Shown piece by piece: positions 36,447 to 44,930 of a stretch of 64,000 nucleotides of DNA. Each line of letters starts with the position of its first letter. The first letter of the stretch is position 1. The stretch covers positions 1-64,000 of the forward strand of contig NZ_BATQ01000168.1 in the NCBI RefSeq assembly GCF_000739635.1. The letters are read 5' to 3'. A program made the position numbers and the translations under genes. Source of the stretch: Verrucomicrobium sp. BvORR034. GTDB lineage: Bacteria > Verrucomicrobiota > Verrucomicrobiia > Verrucomicrobiales > Verrucomicrobiaceae. A model generated the notes under the pieces. That model had not been told where the DNA came from, did not search any database, and saw nothing but the letters and a program-made list of their open reading frames with translations.

Positions 36447-37043
36447 TCAGTTGAAGTCTTTTGGGAACTCTGTCCCTGCCGCCAGCTTGAGGATCTCCTC
36501 ACGCTTTTCCGGCTTCAATTTCACCATGCGATCCAGCTGAGGGTTGTTGGTCTCAAAGTGCACGATCATCTTGCTGGCGGGGTCCCGTAGGCCAAAGACG
36601 AAATACTTGTACACGGCTCCGCCGACGTTGGTCTTGTCCCGCCAGGCGTCGAAGGAAGTTCTGGATTCCTTGAACTCAATGGTGCGCCGCGCGCCCTTGT
36701 CCACGGCGGGGATGGTGACGGTCTCCCGGGCGTGCACGTCGTATTTTTCACGCCGTTGCGTGTACTTGGCCGCGGTGTCCATGGTGACGATGAGCATGGT
36801 GGCTTCCAGAGCCGGGAGTGGCTGGGTACTGGCGCCCTCGATGACGACCTCGGGTGAGATGGTCATCGTCTGCATGTAGGAGGAATTGGCCTGCTGGTCG
36901 CGCTTCGTAGCCACCTTGGGCTGGACCTTGAGCGAGGGCAGCTTGGGCGGGGCCAGTCCACCTCCAGTTGCCTGGGCGGAGGCCGGGGTCGCGCAGAGGG
37001 CGCTCAGGGCACAGACAGCAAGAAGGGTGATCGGAGTTTTCAT
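36447..37043 (-). CDS. Hypothetical exported protein
   Basis: 198 residues from ATG 37043 (MKTPITLLAVCALSALCATPASAQA), a clear signal peptide with an AxA cleavage site near residue 24. The mature part is a charged beta-rich domain (EVVIEGASTQPLPALEATMLIVTMDTAAKYTQRREKYDV...GGAVYKYFVFGLRDPASKMIVHFETNNPQLDRMVKL). No cysteine pair, no catalytic motif. The family is not recognised. Divergent from prolyl oligopeptidase; a family B tract follows its stop. Confidence 0.65.
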   Translation of the reverse strand: MKTPITLLAVCALSALCATPASAQATGGGLAPPKLPSLKVQPKVATKRDQQANSSYMQTMTISPEVVIEGASTQPLPALEATMLIVTMDTAAKYTQRREKYDVHARETVTIPAVDKGARRTIEFKESRTSFDAWRDKTNVGGAVYKYFVFGLRDPASKMIVHFETNNPQLDRMVKLKPEKREEILKLAAGTEFPKDFN

Positions 37044-37250
37044 GGGCAAAAAGCAGGATGAGGGTTCTCTTTCAGCATTACGCGCCACCATCAGGAATAT
37101 TTAACACATCCATTAGCGTTTTTCCTTATATTTTTCTCTGCGCAATCCCCCTGGTGGAGCCGACTTCCTGTCGCCATCTGCGAATGCCCCTGCGCCATTC
37201 CCCCCTTGGAAGTGCTTGACGGATGTCTGGCGTCCCGGTGATTAGGCCTC

Positions 37251-39389
37251 ATGCGTGCCATCGCGCCTTTCGCCCTGCTCCCTCTCGTCATGTCCATGAC
37301 CCTCCCCTTTTCCGTTCTCCACGGCGCAGCTGACGAGGCTCCGCTGACCTACCCAAAGACCCGCCACGCCGAGGTGGTAGACACCTATCACGGGGTGAAG
37401 GTGCCGGATCCTTTCCGCTGGTTGGAGGATGACAACAGCGAGGAGACCAAGGCCTGGGTGAAGGCGCAGAATGAGGTGACGTTTGGTTACCTGAACAAGC
37501 TGCCCCGGCGGGCCGCCCTGCGCGAACGCCTGCAGAAGCTGTGGAACTTCGAGCGCTTCGGCGTGCCCTACAAAAGGGGAGACCGGTATTTCTTCTCCCG
37601 CAACAGCGGTCTGCAGAACCAGAGCGTGCTGTACGTGGCAGACTCCCTCACCGCCGAGCCCAAAGTCCTGCTGGATCCCAACACTCTCTCGAAGGACGGC
37701 ACCGTCTCTCTCACAGAAAGCGAACCCAGCGAGGATGGCAAACTGCTCGTCTGGGGAACCTCCGGCGGCGGCAGCGACTGGCAGGAGTTTCGCATCAAGA
37801 ACATCGACACCGGCGAGGACCTGCCCGAGACACTGAAGTGGATCAAGTTCAGCGGGGCTTCCTGGGCAAAAGACGGCAGCGGCTTCTACTACAGTCGTTA
37901 CCCTGAACCCAAGACCGGTGCCGCGCTGACGCAGGCGAACAAGAACAAGACGGTTTATTTCCACAAACTGAACACCCCGCAGTCTGAGGACAAGCTGGTG
38001 TATGCCCGCCCGGACCAGCCGGACTGGGGGCTCAACGCCGGGGTCACGGATGACGGACGCTATCTCATCTTCCACATCTCCCTGGGTACGGATCCCAAGT
38101 CGCGGGTGTACTACAAGGACCTCCAGACAGACGGTCCGGTGGTGGAGCTGCTCAATGACTTCGACGCCGCCTACGGCTTTGTGGAGAACGTCGGTCCAGT
38201 CTTCTACTTCCACACGGATCTGGATGCACCGCGCTACCGCGTGATCGCGATCGATACCACCAAGCCCGGGAAGACTGGCTGGCGCGAGGTAATTCCTCAA
38301 ACCGAGAACAAGCTGGAAGGTGCCTCCGTGGTGGGTGACCAGCTCATCTGCGAATACCTTCAGGATGCCCGCTCCGTGGTGAAGGCGTACGACCTCGAAG
38401 GCAAGTGGCTGCGTGATGTGGCCCTGCCGGGACTGGGCAGCGTGGGCGGCTTCGGCGGCCGCAAGGAGGACAGGGAGACCTTCTACGCCTACTCCAGCTT
38501 CACCTCCCCTTCCACGATCTACCGCTATGACGTGGCCACGGGCACCAGCACGCCGTATCGCGTGCCCAAGCTGGACTTCGACGGCAGCCCGTATGAGACG
38601 AAGCAGGTCTTCTTCACCAGCAAGGACGGCACGCGGGTGCCGATGTTCCTGGTGCACAAGAAGGGGATCAAGCTGGATGGCTCCAACCCCACCCTGCTCT
38701 ATGGCTACGGCGGCTTCGACATCAGCCTCAGCCCCGGCTTCTCCGTGAGCCGCGCTGTGTGGCTGGAGATGGGCGGCGTCTTTGCCCTGGCCAACCTGCG
38801 CGGCGGTGGCGAATACGGCTCGGCGTGGCATGACGCCGGCATCAAGCTGAAGAAGCAGAATGTGTTCGATGACTTCATCAGTGCCGCCGAGTGGCTGGTG
38901 AAAGAAGGCTACACCCGCCCGGCCAAACTGGCCATCCAGGGCGGCAGCAACGGCGGCCTGCTCGTAGGTGCCTGCATGGCGCAGCGTCCGGATCTCTTCG
39001 GAGCCGCGCTACCGGCGGTGGGCGTCATGGACATGCTCCGCTTCCACGAGTTCACCATCGGTTGGGCCTGGAAATCCGACTACGGCAGCAGCGAGGACCC
39101 GGCCGAGTTCAAGGCGTTGTACGCCTACTCCCCGCTCCACAACCTGAAGCCCGGCACCCGCTATCCCGCCACGCTGGTGACCACCGCGGATCACGATGAC
39201 CGTGTCGTGCCCGCCCACAGCTTCAAGTTCGCCGCCCGACTCCAAGAGTGCCAGGCCAAAGACGGCCCGCCCGTCCTCATCCGCATCGAAACCAGCGCCG
39301 GCCACGGGGCCGGCACTGCGCTCACGAAGGTGATGGACGAGACCGCAGATGCCTGGGCGTTCCTGGCGAAGGAACTGGGGATTCAGTAG
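37251..39389 (+). CDS. Prolyl oligopeptidase (peptidase family S9A)
   Basis: 712 residues. An N-terminal signal peptide (MRAIAPFALLPLVMSMTLPFSVLHGAA) targets it to the periplasm or outside. A seven-bladed propeller (PFRWLEDDNSEETKAWV, VLYVADSL) precedes an alpha/beta-hydrolase domain with catalytic Ser566 in GGSNGG, the Asp in DHDDRVVP (about 647-650) and His685 in SAGHGAG. It cleaves short peptides after proline (EC 3.4.21.26). Length equals the usual ~700. The start at 37251 gives the signal peptide; no good ribosome-binding site is visible. Not in an operon; repeats follow. Confidence 0.95.
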   Translation: MRAIAPFALLPLVMSMTLPFSVLHGAADEAPLTYPKTRHAEVVDTYHGVKVPDPFRWLEDDNSEETKAWVKAQNEVTFGYLNKLPRRAALRERLQKLWNFERFGVPYKRGDRYFFSRNSGLQNQSVLYVADSLTAEPKVLLDPNTLSKDGTVSLTESEPSEDGKLLVWGTSGGGSDWQEFRIKNIDTGEDLPETLKWIKFSGASWAKDGSGFYYSRYPEPKTGAALTQANKNKTVYFHKLNTPQSEDKLVYARPDQPDWGLNAGVTDDGRYLIFHISLGTDPKSRVYYKDLQTDGPVVELLNDFDAAYGFVENVGPVFYFHTDLDAPRYRVIAIDTTKPGKTGWREVIPQTENKLEGASVVGDQLICEYLQDARSVVKAYDLEGKWLRDVALPGLGSVGGFGGRKEDRETFYAYSSFTSPSTIYRYDVATGTSTPYRVPKLDFDGSPYETKQVFFTSKDGTRVPMFLVHKKGIKLDGSNPTLLYGYGGFDISLSPGFSVSRAVWLEMGGVFALANLRGGGEYGSAWHDAGIKLKKQNVFDDFISAAEWLVKEGYTRPAKLAIQGGSNGGLLVGACMAQRPDLFGAALPAVGVMDMLRFHEFTIGWAWKSDYGSSEDPAEFKALYAYSPLHNLKPGTRYPATLVTTADHDDRVVPAHSFKFAARLQECQAKDGPPVLIRIETSAGHGAGTALTKVMDETADAWAFLAKELGIQ

Positions 39390-39614
39390 TTCAGTGGGCA
39401 GTGGGCAGTAGGCAGTGGTCAAGGTGTTGGACGCTCTGTGATGACAGAGCGTCACGACGGCTTGTAGAGGCAGTGGACAGTGGGAGAAATGACTGTTCTG
39501 CGCACAGGACAGTCTTCTCACCCTGTGAGATCCGCAAACAGGGTTGGAGTACCGCTTTTAAGCGGCTGCAGCCCTTTCACCGCCCCCCTGATTCGTCTTC
39601 CTGCACGGAGATGA
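39390..39614. repeat. Composite intergenic repeat after prolyl oligopeptidase (B + hairpins + A)
   Basis: Family B tract 39390-39430 directly follows the stop. Then a perfect 10-bp stem GACGCTCTGT/ACAGAGCGTC (39430-39453, loop GATG), a 24-bp imperfect palindrome (39491-39514, 9 of 10 pairs) and a family A module GTTGGAGTACCGCTTTTAAGCGG (39543-39565). No gene. The first stem may act as a terminator, but there is no U-tract. Confidence 0.7.
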
Positions 39615-40124
39615 TCAGGCGGAAAGGTCTCGAAACTCTCTCCGAACATCCCTGAGTGGATAAATCGAACGGCAACCTGGTCCGCGCATTGCGAGGTGCT
39701 GCTGGTAGCAACGCATGGTTCGCGCCTGATTGCCGAGCTTTCGCTCACAATGAGCGAGACGATACCAGCAGTCGGCGATGAGGCCACGTGACCACGCTAG
39801 GCCCTCACCGCAGTCGCCATAGGCAACGGTCTCTACACCGCGTCTGATCAGTCCCTGAAAAATGGCCGCGGCATCACTGTGACGACCAAGCGTGTCGAGC
39901 GTACCTCCCAATCCCCAAAGAACCAACGGACAGTGAGGCGCTAGCTCATATGCCTGCTGGCCGATGACAAGCGCTCGCTCGTAGTCGAACTCCTCATAGT
40001 AAGTGAGCGCCAGACGTGTGAGCAACCAATGTGACTCAGGCTCTCTACGAAGTGCAGCACGAGCCAGTCGGCGTGCCCGCTTCCAGTCGTCTTGCTTGAT
40101 TGCGTCTTCAATTTCACGGGACAC
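39615..40124 (-). CDS. TPR-like protein
   Basis: 169 residues from GTG 40124, preferred because GGAG lies ~11 nt upstream and the N-terminal extension to 40211 is unlike coding sequence. Three or so tetratricopeptide-like helical pairs are visible: DDWKRARRLARAALRREPESHWLLTRLALTYYEEFDYERALVIGQQAYELAPHCPLVLWGLGGTLDTLGRHSDAAAIFQGLI and RLAHCERKLGNQARTMRCYQQHL. Soluble; no signal peptide. Likely a small protein-interaction adaptor. No operon link apparent. Confidence 0.65.
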   Translation of the reverse strand: MSREIEDAIKQDDWKRARRLARAALRREPESHWLLTRLALTYYEEFDYERALVIGQQAYELAPHCPLVLWGLGGTLDTLGRHSDAAAIFQGLIRRGVETVAYGDCGEGLAWSRGLIADCWYRLAHCERKLGNQARTMRCYQQHLAMRGPGCRSIYPLRDVRREFRDLSA

Positions 40125-40229
40125 AGAAAAATCATCTCCAAAGCCGCAGCACCGGTCAACGCAATTGTGGTTGGACGACCAAGACAGGGAGAAACCTCCG
40201 CCCCTCCCCATCTTGTAAATCTGATCTAA

Positions 40230-40246
40230 ATCTTGTTAATCCTGTC
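40230..40246. repeat. AT-rich oligomer ATCTTGTTAATCCTGTC, copy 1
   Basis: The 17-bp word is exactly repeated in inverted orientation at 54115-54131 (GACAGGATTAACAAGAT). It lies in the 149-bp gap between the TPR-like and the next minus-strand gene, next to similar words. Confidence 0.55.
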
Positions 40247-40273
40247 TGAAAATCTCTCTCGCTTCTTTTCTCC

Positions 40274-40951
40274 TCAATTTCCAAGATTCAAATACTCGCT
40301 CAACGTGTAGTTCATCGCCCTCCGCACGGGCGGGAAGTTCCCGGCCAGACGCAGGAGCACATCATGCAGGGCGAACTCCTGCGACAGCACATGTCGTCCC
40401 GCAGCATCCAGGTGGCTCACCACGACTTGCTCGTAGTAATTCACATCCGGAGCGCCGCGACGCTCGGCACGCCGGTGCAGGAACGAGGGGAACAGGCACG
40501 TGAGTACCAGGAACTGGTTGGCACACTGGATGTGGATGAAGAACTTCTCGCGGCTGCGGGCGTTCTCCAGCGCCTGCACATAGTCCACACTGTAGAGGCC
40601 CTCGGCCTCTGCTTTCTCCGCGCAGCCTCGCGATCCCGAAAGACCGAAGTCGGAACAGACCACCGCCATGTAGTCGGCCACCTCAATGTCATCCACCCCG
40701 ATGCGCTTCAACGTGTGTCGCACCGTCACCAGGAAGAAGAGCTCCGGGGAGACCATGGCCGCCTGTCGTCCCATGAGCAACGCCTCAAAAAGCCGGGGTT
40801 GATCCACAACGAAACGTACCGCGTCCGGATCGTCAGCCAGGGAGGCGAGACTGTTGCGGCTGCCTTCAGTGAGGGCCAGACAACGTCCGATGAACTCCCA
40901 GTCCGCCGGGGTGAAACGATACCAACAACCAGTTCGAGGAAACCTCATCAT
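40274..40951 (-). CDS. Conserved-looking hypothetical protein
   Basis: About 225 residues from ATG 40951 (MMRFPRTGCWYRFTPADWEF); the frame continues to 41044 but the extra residues look non-coding. Mostly helical, no signal peptide or zinc motif. Notable segments: FLVTVRHTLKRIGVDDIEVADYMAVVCSDFG and EYLNLGN at the C-terminus. I do not recognise the family. It is divergent from the DCC1-type gene. Coding potential is supported by length and even amino-acid composition. Confidence 0.6.
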   Translation of the reverse strand: MMRFPRTGCWYRFTPADWEFIGRCLALTEGSRNSLASLADDPDAVRFVVDQPRLFEALLMGRQAAMVSPELFFLVTVRHTLKRIGVDDIEVADYMAVVCSDFGLSGSRGCAEKAEAEGLYSVDYVQALENARSREKFFIHIQCANQFLVLTCLFPSFLHRRAERRGAPDVNYYEQVVVSHLDAAGRHVLSQEFALHDVLLRLAGNFPPVRRAMNYTLSEYLNLGN

Positions 40952-41127
40952 ATGGATGGAATTGGTTAGACACGAAGTTCTCAAGCATGGGGTATGCCAG
41001 ATCTCTTCGGCATGTTGGACGAGAGAACCCTTCCAGTTGTTCAAGCGTTGACGCAGAATCGTTTACAGCCCCTTCCCCCAGCAGATTGATTTGCAGAATC
41101 GATAAAAGCGGACGATCTTGGGTTCCC

Positions 41128-41562
41128 GTGAGTGACTCCCCCCCTCCCGATCCCGCCGGGCAATCTGCCAGCCCGGTGGTCCTCTTCGATGGCGTTTGCA
41201 ATCTCTGCGCCTGGGCCGTGCAGTTCATCATCAGCCGCGATCCCGCTGGCAAGTTCCGCTTTGCCTCGCTCCAGTCCGACACGGGACGCCGCCTCATGGA
41301 GGAGCATGGCCTGAACCCTGGGCAACTCGACAGCTTTGTCCTGGTAGAAGACGGCCGGGCCTACACGGAGAGCACGGCAGCGCTGAAGGTGAGCCGCCAC
41401 CTGTCTGGCCCCTGGCCGATCTGTCATATTTGTATTATTCTGCCGCACTTTGTGCGGGATCCCCTGTATCGGTTCATTGCCCGCAACCGCTACCGGTGGT
41501 TCGGTAAAAAGGACTCTTGCCTTATGCCGACGCCAGAATTGCGGACCAGATTCCTTTCCTGA
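41128..41562 (+). CDS. DCC1-like thiol-disulfide oxidoreductase family (DUF393)
   Basis: 144 residues from GTG 41128. The family signature VVLFDGVCNLCAWAVQFIISRD has the CxxC redox pair near residues 25-28, then FRFASLQSDTGRRLM and a C-terminal DPLYRFIARNRYRWFGKKDSC. These small thioredoxin-fold-like proteins have an unsettled function. The upstream extension of the frame to 40987 is not convincing. No operon partner; the PVC heme protein gene follows 84 bp later on the same strand and could be co-transcribed. Confidence 0.82.
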   Translation: MSDSPPPDPAGQSASPVVLFDGVCNLCAWAVQFIISRDPAGKFRFASLQSDTGRRLMEEHGLNPGQLDSFVLVEDGRAYTESTAALKVSRHLSGPWPICHICIILPHFVRDPLYRFIARNRYRWFGKKDSCLMPTPELRTRFLS

Positions 41563-41646
41563 CGGTGCCAAAATGCCGGGCCCTGATGAAATTCTCATAT
41601 TCCGCATTCTGATACAAGAATGCTCGAAGCTTGGCGTATCCCTGCC

Positions 41647-44600
41647 ATGCCGAGACTAGTTCCGTTTCTCCTTTGCACCCCCATTTTGAGCGCCGCGCTT
41701 CTGGCGCAAGCCTCCGCCGCTGATGCCGACGGCCAGCCCCCCGCAGGCAATGACGAAGTGCGGAAGATCATGGAGACCTTCACTGGCAGGGGCACGCTCA
41801 AGGACGGCACGCCCCCGACGCCGTCCAAGGAGGCCCTGAGCAAGTTCCAGCTTCGCAAGGGGCTGACGATCGATCTGATGGCCGCCGAGCCGGGTGTGGA
41901 GCAACCGCTCTGCATGACCTGGGACTCCCGCGGCCGCCTCTGGGTGACGCTTTACCGCCAGTACCAGTTCCCCGCCGGGCTGAAGATCGTGAAGTATGAC
42001 CAGCACCTCCGGGCTGTCTTTGACCGCGTGCCGGAACCGCCGCCGAAGGGGCCCAAGGGGGCCGACAAGGTGGTGGTGCTGGAGGATACCAACGGCGATG
42101 GGGAGCTGGACTCCCAAAAGACCGTGATCGAGGGCCTGAACATCGCCACCTCGGCCCTGGCGGGGAATGGCGGCATCTGGGTGATGAATCCGCCCTACCT
42201 GCTCTTCTACCCGGATGCGAACCGGGACGACGTCCCCGATGGCGATCCCGAGGTGCACCTGAGCGGCTTCGGCCTGGAGGACACGCACGCGGTGGCCAAC
42301 AGCCTGCGCTTTGGTCCGGACGGCTGGCTGTATGGAGCCAATGGCAGCACCACCACGGGCAATGTCAGCAGCAAGGTGAGCAAGAACGTGAAGTGGGAGG
42401 GCCAGTGCCTGTGGCGCTACCACCCCGGCACGCATGTCTTTGAGATCTACGGTGAAGGCTCAGGCAACCCTTTCAGCCTGGAGATCGATGCCAAGGGGCG
42501 CTACTTTGCCAGCACCAACGGCAGCCAGCGCGGCATGCACTATGACCAGGGCATGTACGGGGAGAAGAACTTCGGCAAACACGGGCCGCTCACGAACTCA
42601 TACGCCTTTGGCTGGTTCCCCCACATGGAGACCAAGGGTGATGGGAAGCGCTTCTCCCAGGCGATCTGTGTGTACGACGGCGACCTCATGGCCGACACGC
42701 TGGGCGGGCGCTACATCGCGGCCAACTCGCTCCAGAACATGATCTATGTGAGCCAGTTGATTCCTACAACCTCCACCTATCGCGCCGAGGATGAACCAGC
42801 CCTGCTCACCAGCACGGACCGCTGGTTCCGCCCCGTGGATTGCAAGGTGGGCCCCGACGGCGGCATCTACCTGGCCGACTGGTATGACACCCGCCTGAGC
42901 CACGTGCGACCGGTGGATGACTGGCACAAGACCAGCGGGCGCATCTACCGCATCCGCCCGGAGAACAAGAAGCCAGCGCTGAAGCCGTTCGATTTGCACA
43001 CACTCCCGGCTTCTGATCTGGTGGCGAAGCTCGACCACCCGAACCGTTGGTTCCGCCAGCAGGCCGCGCTGGAGTTGGGCTGGAGAAAGGAGGGCAGCGT
43101 GGTGGCCGCAGTGAAGACGAAGGCGCTCGATCCAAAGAACGCGCATGCCTTTGACGCGCTCTCCGCCCTGCTGATGCTCGGCGGGCTGGATGAGGAAACG
43201 GCGCTGGATCTGCTGCGCCATCCCGATCCTTACGTCCGCCGCTGGACGATACACAGCCTGGGAGACCGGGGAAATTTGAGCACGCAGACGGTGGCAGCGA
43301 TGAAACAACTCGCCGCGACCGATCCGCACCCCGAGGTGCGCACCCAGCTTCTCAGCAGTGCCAAGCGCCTGCCGGCGGAAGCCTGCCTGGCCATCACCCA
43401 TGCGAGCCTGCTGCGGGCCGATGCCGCGGAGGATGCGCGCCTGCCCCTCATGATCTGGTGGGCGGTGGAGAGCAAGGCGGAGTCGGATCGTGAGGCGGTA
43501 CTGGCGCTGCTCAAGGACAACCAGCTCTGGAGTCTTCCGGTGACTCAGAAACAAGTGATCTCCCACCTCGCCCAGCGCTGGGCGATGGCCGGTGGCCCGG
43601 AGAACTACGATGCCTGCGCCAAACTGCTGACCCTGGCCAAGGGGGAGAAGAATCGCTCGCTCGTGGTAGAGGGCATAGCCGCCGCGTTTGAAGGCGGCAA
43701 GATGCCAGAGCTTCCCCCCGCCATTCAAGAACCCATGCAGGCCTTCTTGAAGAGCCGGCTGGACACGGATCTAAGTCTGGCGGTGAAGGGCGGGAATGCC
43801 GAGGCAGCCGCCAAGGCGCTGAAGATTGTGCAAGACAAGACCGCTCCCACAGAGAAGCGTGCCGCGCTGATCCAGGCGCTGGCCGATACTGGCAATGCCG
43901 CCGTGGTACCCGCGATGCTGAGCATTCTGAGTGATGCGAGCAGCACCGGACTGAAGAAGGCCGTGCTCCCCCTGGCAGCGAAGTTTGATGAACGTCGGCT
44001 GCCCCAGGCGGTGATCAAGGGCTATGAGTCCAAGTATGCCGGTGACAAGACCCTGCGCGACGCGGCTCATCGCATGCTCATCAGCCGTCGTGAATGGGCG
44101 GGACTCTTCCTCAAGGAAGTGGATGAGTGGCGCATCAAGAGCGCGGACGTGGCTCCCGATGTGGTGAGCCAGTTGGCGGCGTATTCGGCACCGGAGTTTG
44201 ACGCCCCCATCAAGAAACACTGGCCGCCCAAGAGCGCGGCACTGACGGACAGCCAGAAACAGGCGGACCTGCAGCGTATCAAGACCGCGCTGGCAGGTGG
44301 TGCCGGGGATGTCGAGAAAGGCAAGGTGCACTACGCCCAACGCTGCGCCGTCTGCCACACCCTCTTCAACGAAGGCGGCAAGATTGGCCCTGACCTTACC
44401 GGCTATGAGCGCGGCAATGTCGAGTTCTGGCTCACTGGCGTGCTCGCACCGAGCATCGAGATTCGCGAAGGGTTCGGCGCGTACATCGCCAAGCTCAAGA
44501 ACGGCCAGGTCATGATGGGCATCATGGAAAAGCAGGACGCCGGCGGAGTCACGCTCAAGGACATGGCCGGTCAACGCCACACCGCAAGGGCTGAGGAATT

Positions 44601-44709
44601 GGAAAGCCTGGAAGCCTCTCCGATGTCCATGATGCCGGAAGGATTATTCGGAGGCATGAGCGACGCCGATCTGCGGGACTTCTTTGCGTATCTGATGAAG
44701 GAAAGCTGA
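41647..44709 (+). CDS. PVC-type heme-binding CxxCH protein with dehydrogenase-like propeller
   Basis: 1020 residues from ATG 41647, beginning with a signal peptide (FLLCTPILSAALLAQASA). Residues ~60-430 form a membrane-bound dehydrogenase-type propeller (CMTWDSRGRLWVTLYRQYQ, EDTNGDGELDSQK, FGPDGWLYGANG, GGIYLADWYDTRLSH), followed by HEAT-like helical repeats and a C-terminal c-type cytochrome with CAVCH at 900-904 and PDLTGYERGNVEFWLTGVLAPS. This composite is characteristic of Planctomycetes and Verrucomicrobia. It probably oxidises a sugar or alcohol in the periplasm with electron transfer through heme c; substrate unknown. Confidence 0.93.
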   Translation: MPRLVPFLLCTPILSAALLAQASAADADGQPPAGNDEVRKIMETFTGRGTLKDGTPPTPSKEALSKFQLRKGLTIDLMAAEPGVEQPLCMTWDSRGRLWVTLYRQYQFPAGLKIVKYDQHLRAVFDRVPEPPPKGPKGADKVVVLEDTNGDGELDSQKTVIEGLNIATSALAGNGGIWVMNPPYLLFYPDANRDDVPDGDPEVHLSGFGLEDTHAVANSLRFGPDGWLYGANGSTTTGNVSSKVSKNVKWEGQCLWRYHPGTHVFEIYGEGSGNPFSLEIDAKGRYFASTNGSQRGMHYDQGMYGEKNFGKHGPLTNSYAFGWFPHMETKGDGKRFSQAICVYDGDLMADTLGGRYIAANSLQNMIYVSQLIPTTSTYRAEDEPALLTSTDRWFRPVDCKVGPDGGIYLADWYDTRLSHVRPVDDWHKTSGRIYRIRPENKKPALKPFDLHTLPASDLVAKLDHPNRWFRQQAALELGWRKEGSVVAAVKTKALDPKNAHAFDALSALLMLGGLDEETALDLLRHPDPYVRRWTIHSLGDRGNLSTQTVAAMKQLAATDPHPEVRTQLLSSAKRLPAEACLAITHASLLRADAAEDARLPLMIWWAVESKAESDREAVLALLKDNQLWSLPVTQKQVISHLAQRWAMAGGPENYDACAKLLTLAKGEKNRSLVVEGIAAAFEGGKMPELPPAIQEPMQAFLKSRLDTDLSLAVKGGNAEAAAKALKIVQDKTAPTEKRAALIQALADTGNAAVVPAMLSILSDASSTGLKKAVLPLAAKFDERRLPQAVIKGYESKYAGDKTLRDAAHRMLISRREWAGLFLKEVDEWRIKSADVAPDVVSQLAAYSAPEFDAPIKKHWPPKSAALTDSQKQADLQRIKTALAGGAGDVEKGKVHYAQRCAVCHTLFNEGGKIGPDLTGYERGNVEFWLTGVLAPSIEIREGFGAYIAKLKNGQVMMGIMEKQDAGGVTLKDMAGQRHTARAEELESLEASPMSMMPEGLFGGMSDADLRDFFAYLMKES

Positions 44710-44930
44710 GGAACGGTAGTTCGGTAATTCAGTGATTCGGTAATTCAGTAGTTCAGTGGACTGCCTGAGCCGACTGGATGTGAAACTCCTCCTTTAAAGG
44801 TGGAACGGAGAGGGTTGGAGTACCGCCTTTAGGCGGCTCAGGAAACAACCCTCCCAGGACATCCTTTGCTCCCGGCGAACTGACTTGCGCCTCACAGTTG
44901 CCTTTCGGAGAAAAAACGCCACCATCGCGC
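44710..44930. repeat. Composite repeat after the heme protein (B + paired A)
   Basis: Family B tract 44710-44764 directly after the TGA, made of GTAGTTC/GGTAATTC/AGTGATTC words with stops in several frames. Then a weakly preserved inverted module around 44787-44808 and family A module GGGTTGGAGTACCGCCTTTAGGCGG (44812-44836). No gene before 44931. Confidence 0.65.

Noticed and set aside
36221-36502. Small minus-strand frame between imuA and the exported-protein gene
   Set aside because: It lies in repeat families B and C and overlaps the end of the exported-protein gene; no motif supports it.
37217-37250. A TTGACG -35 element for prolyl oligopeptidase
   Set aside because: A -10 at proper spacing would fall on the start codon and does not match the consensus.
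39430-39453. A clear Rho-independent terminator after prolyl oligopeptidase
   Set aside because: The 10-bp stem is perfect but no T-run follows, so I kept it as part of the repeat rather than calling a terminator.
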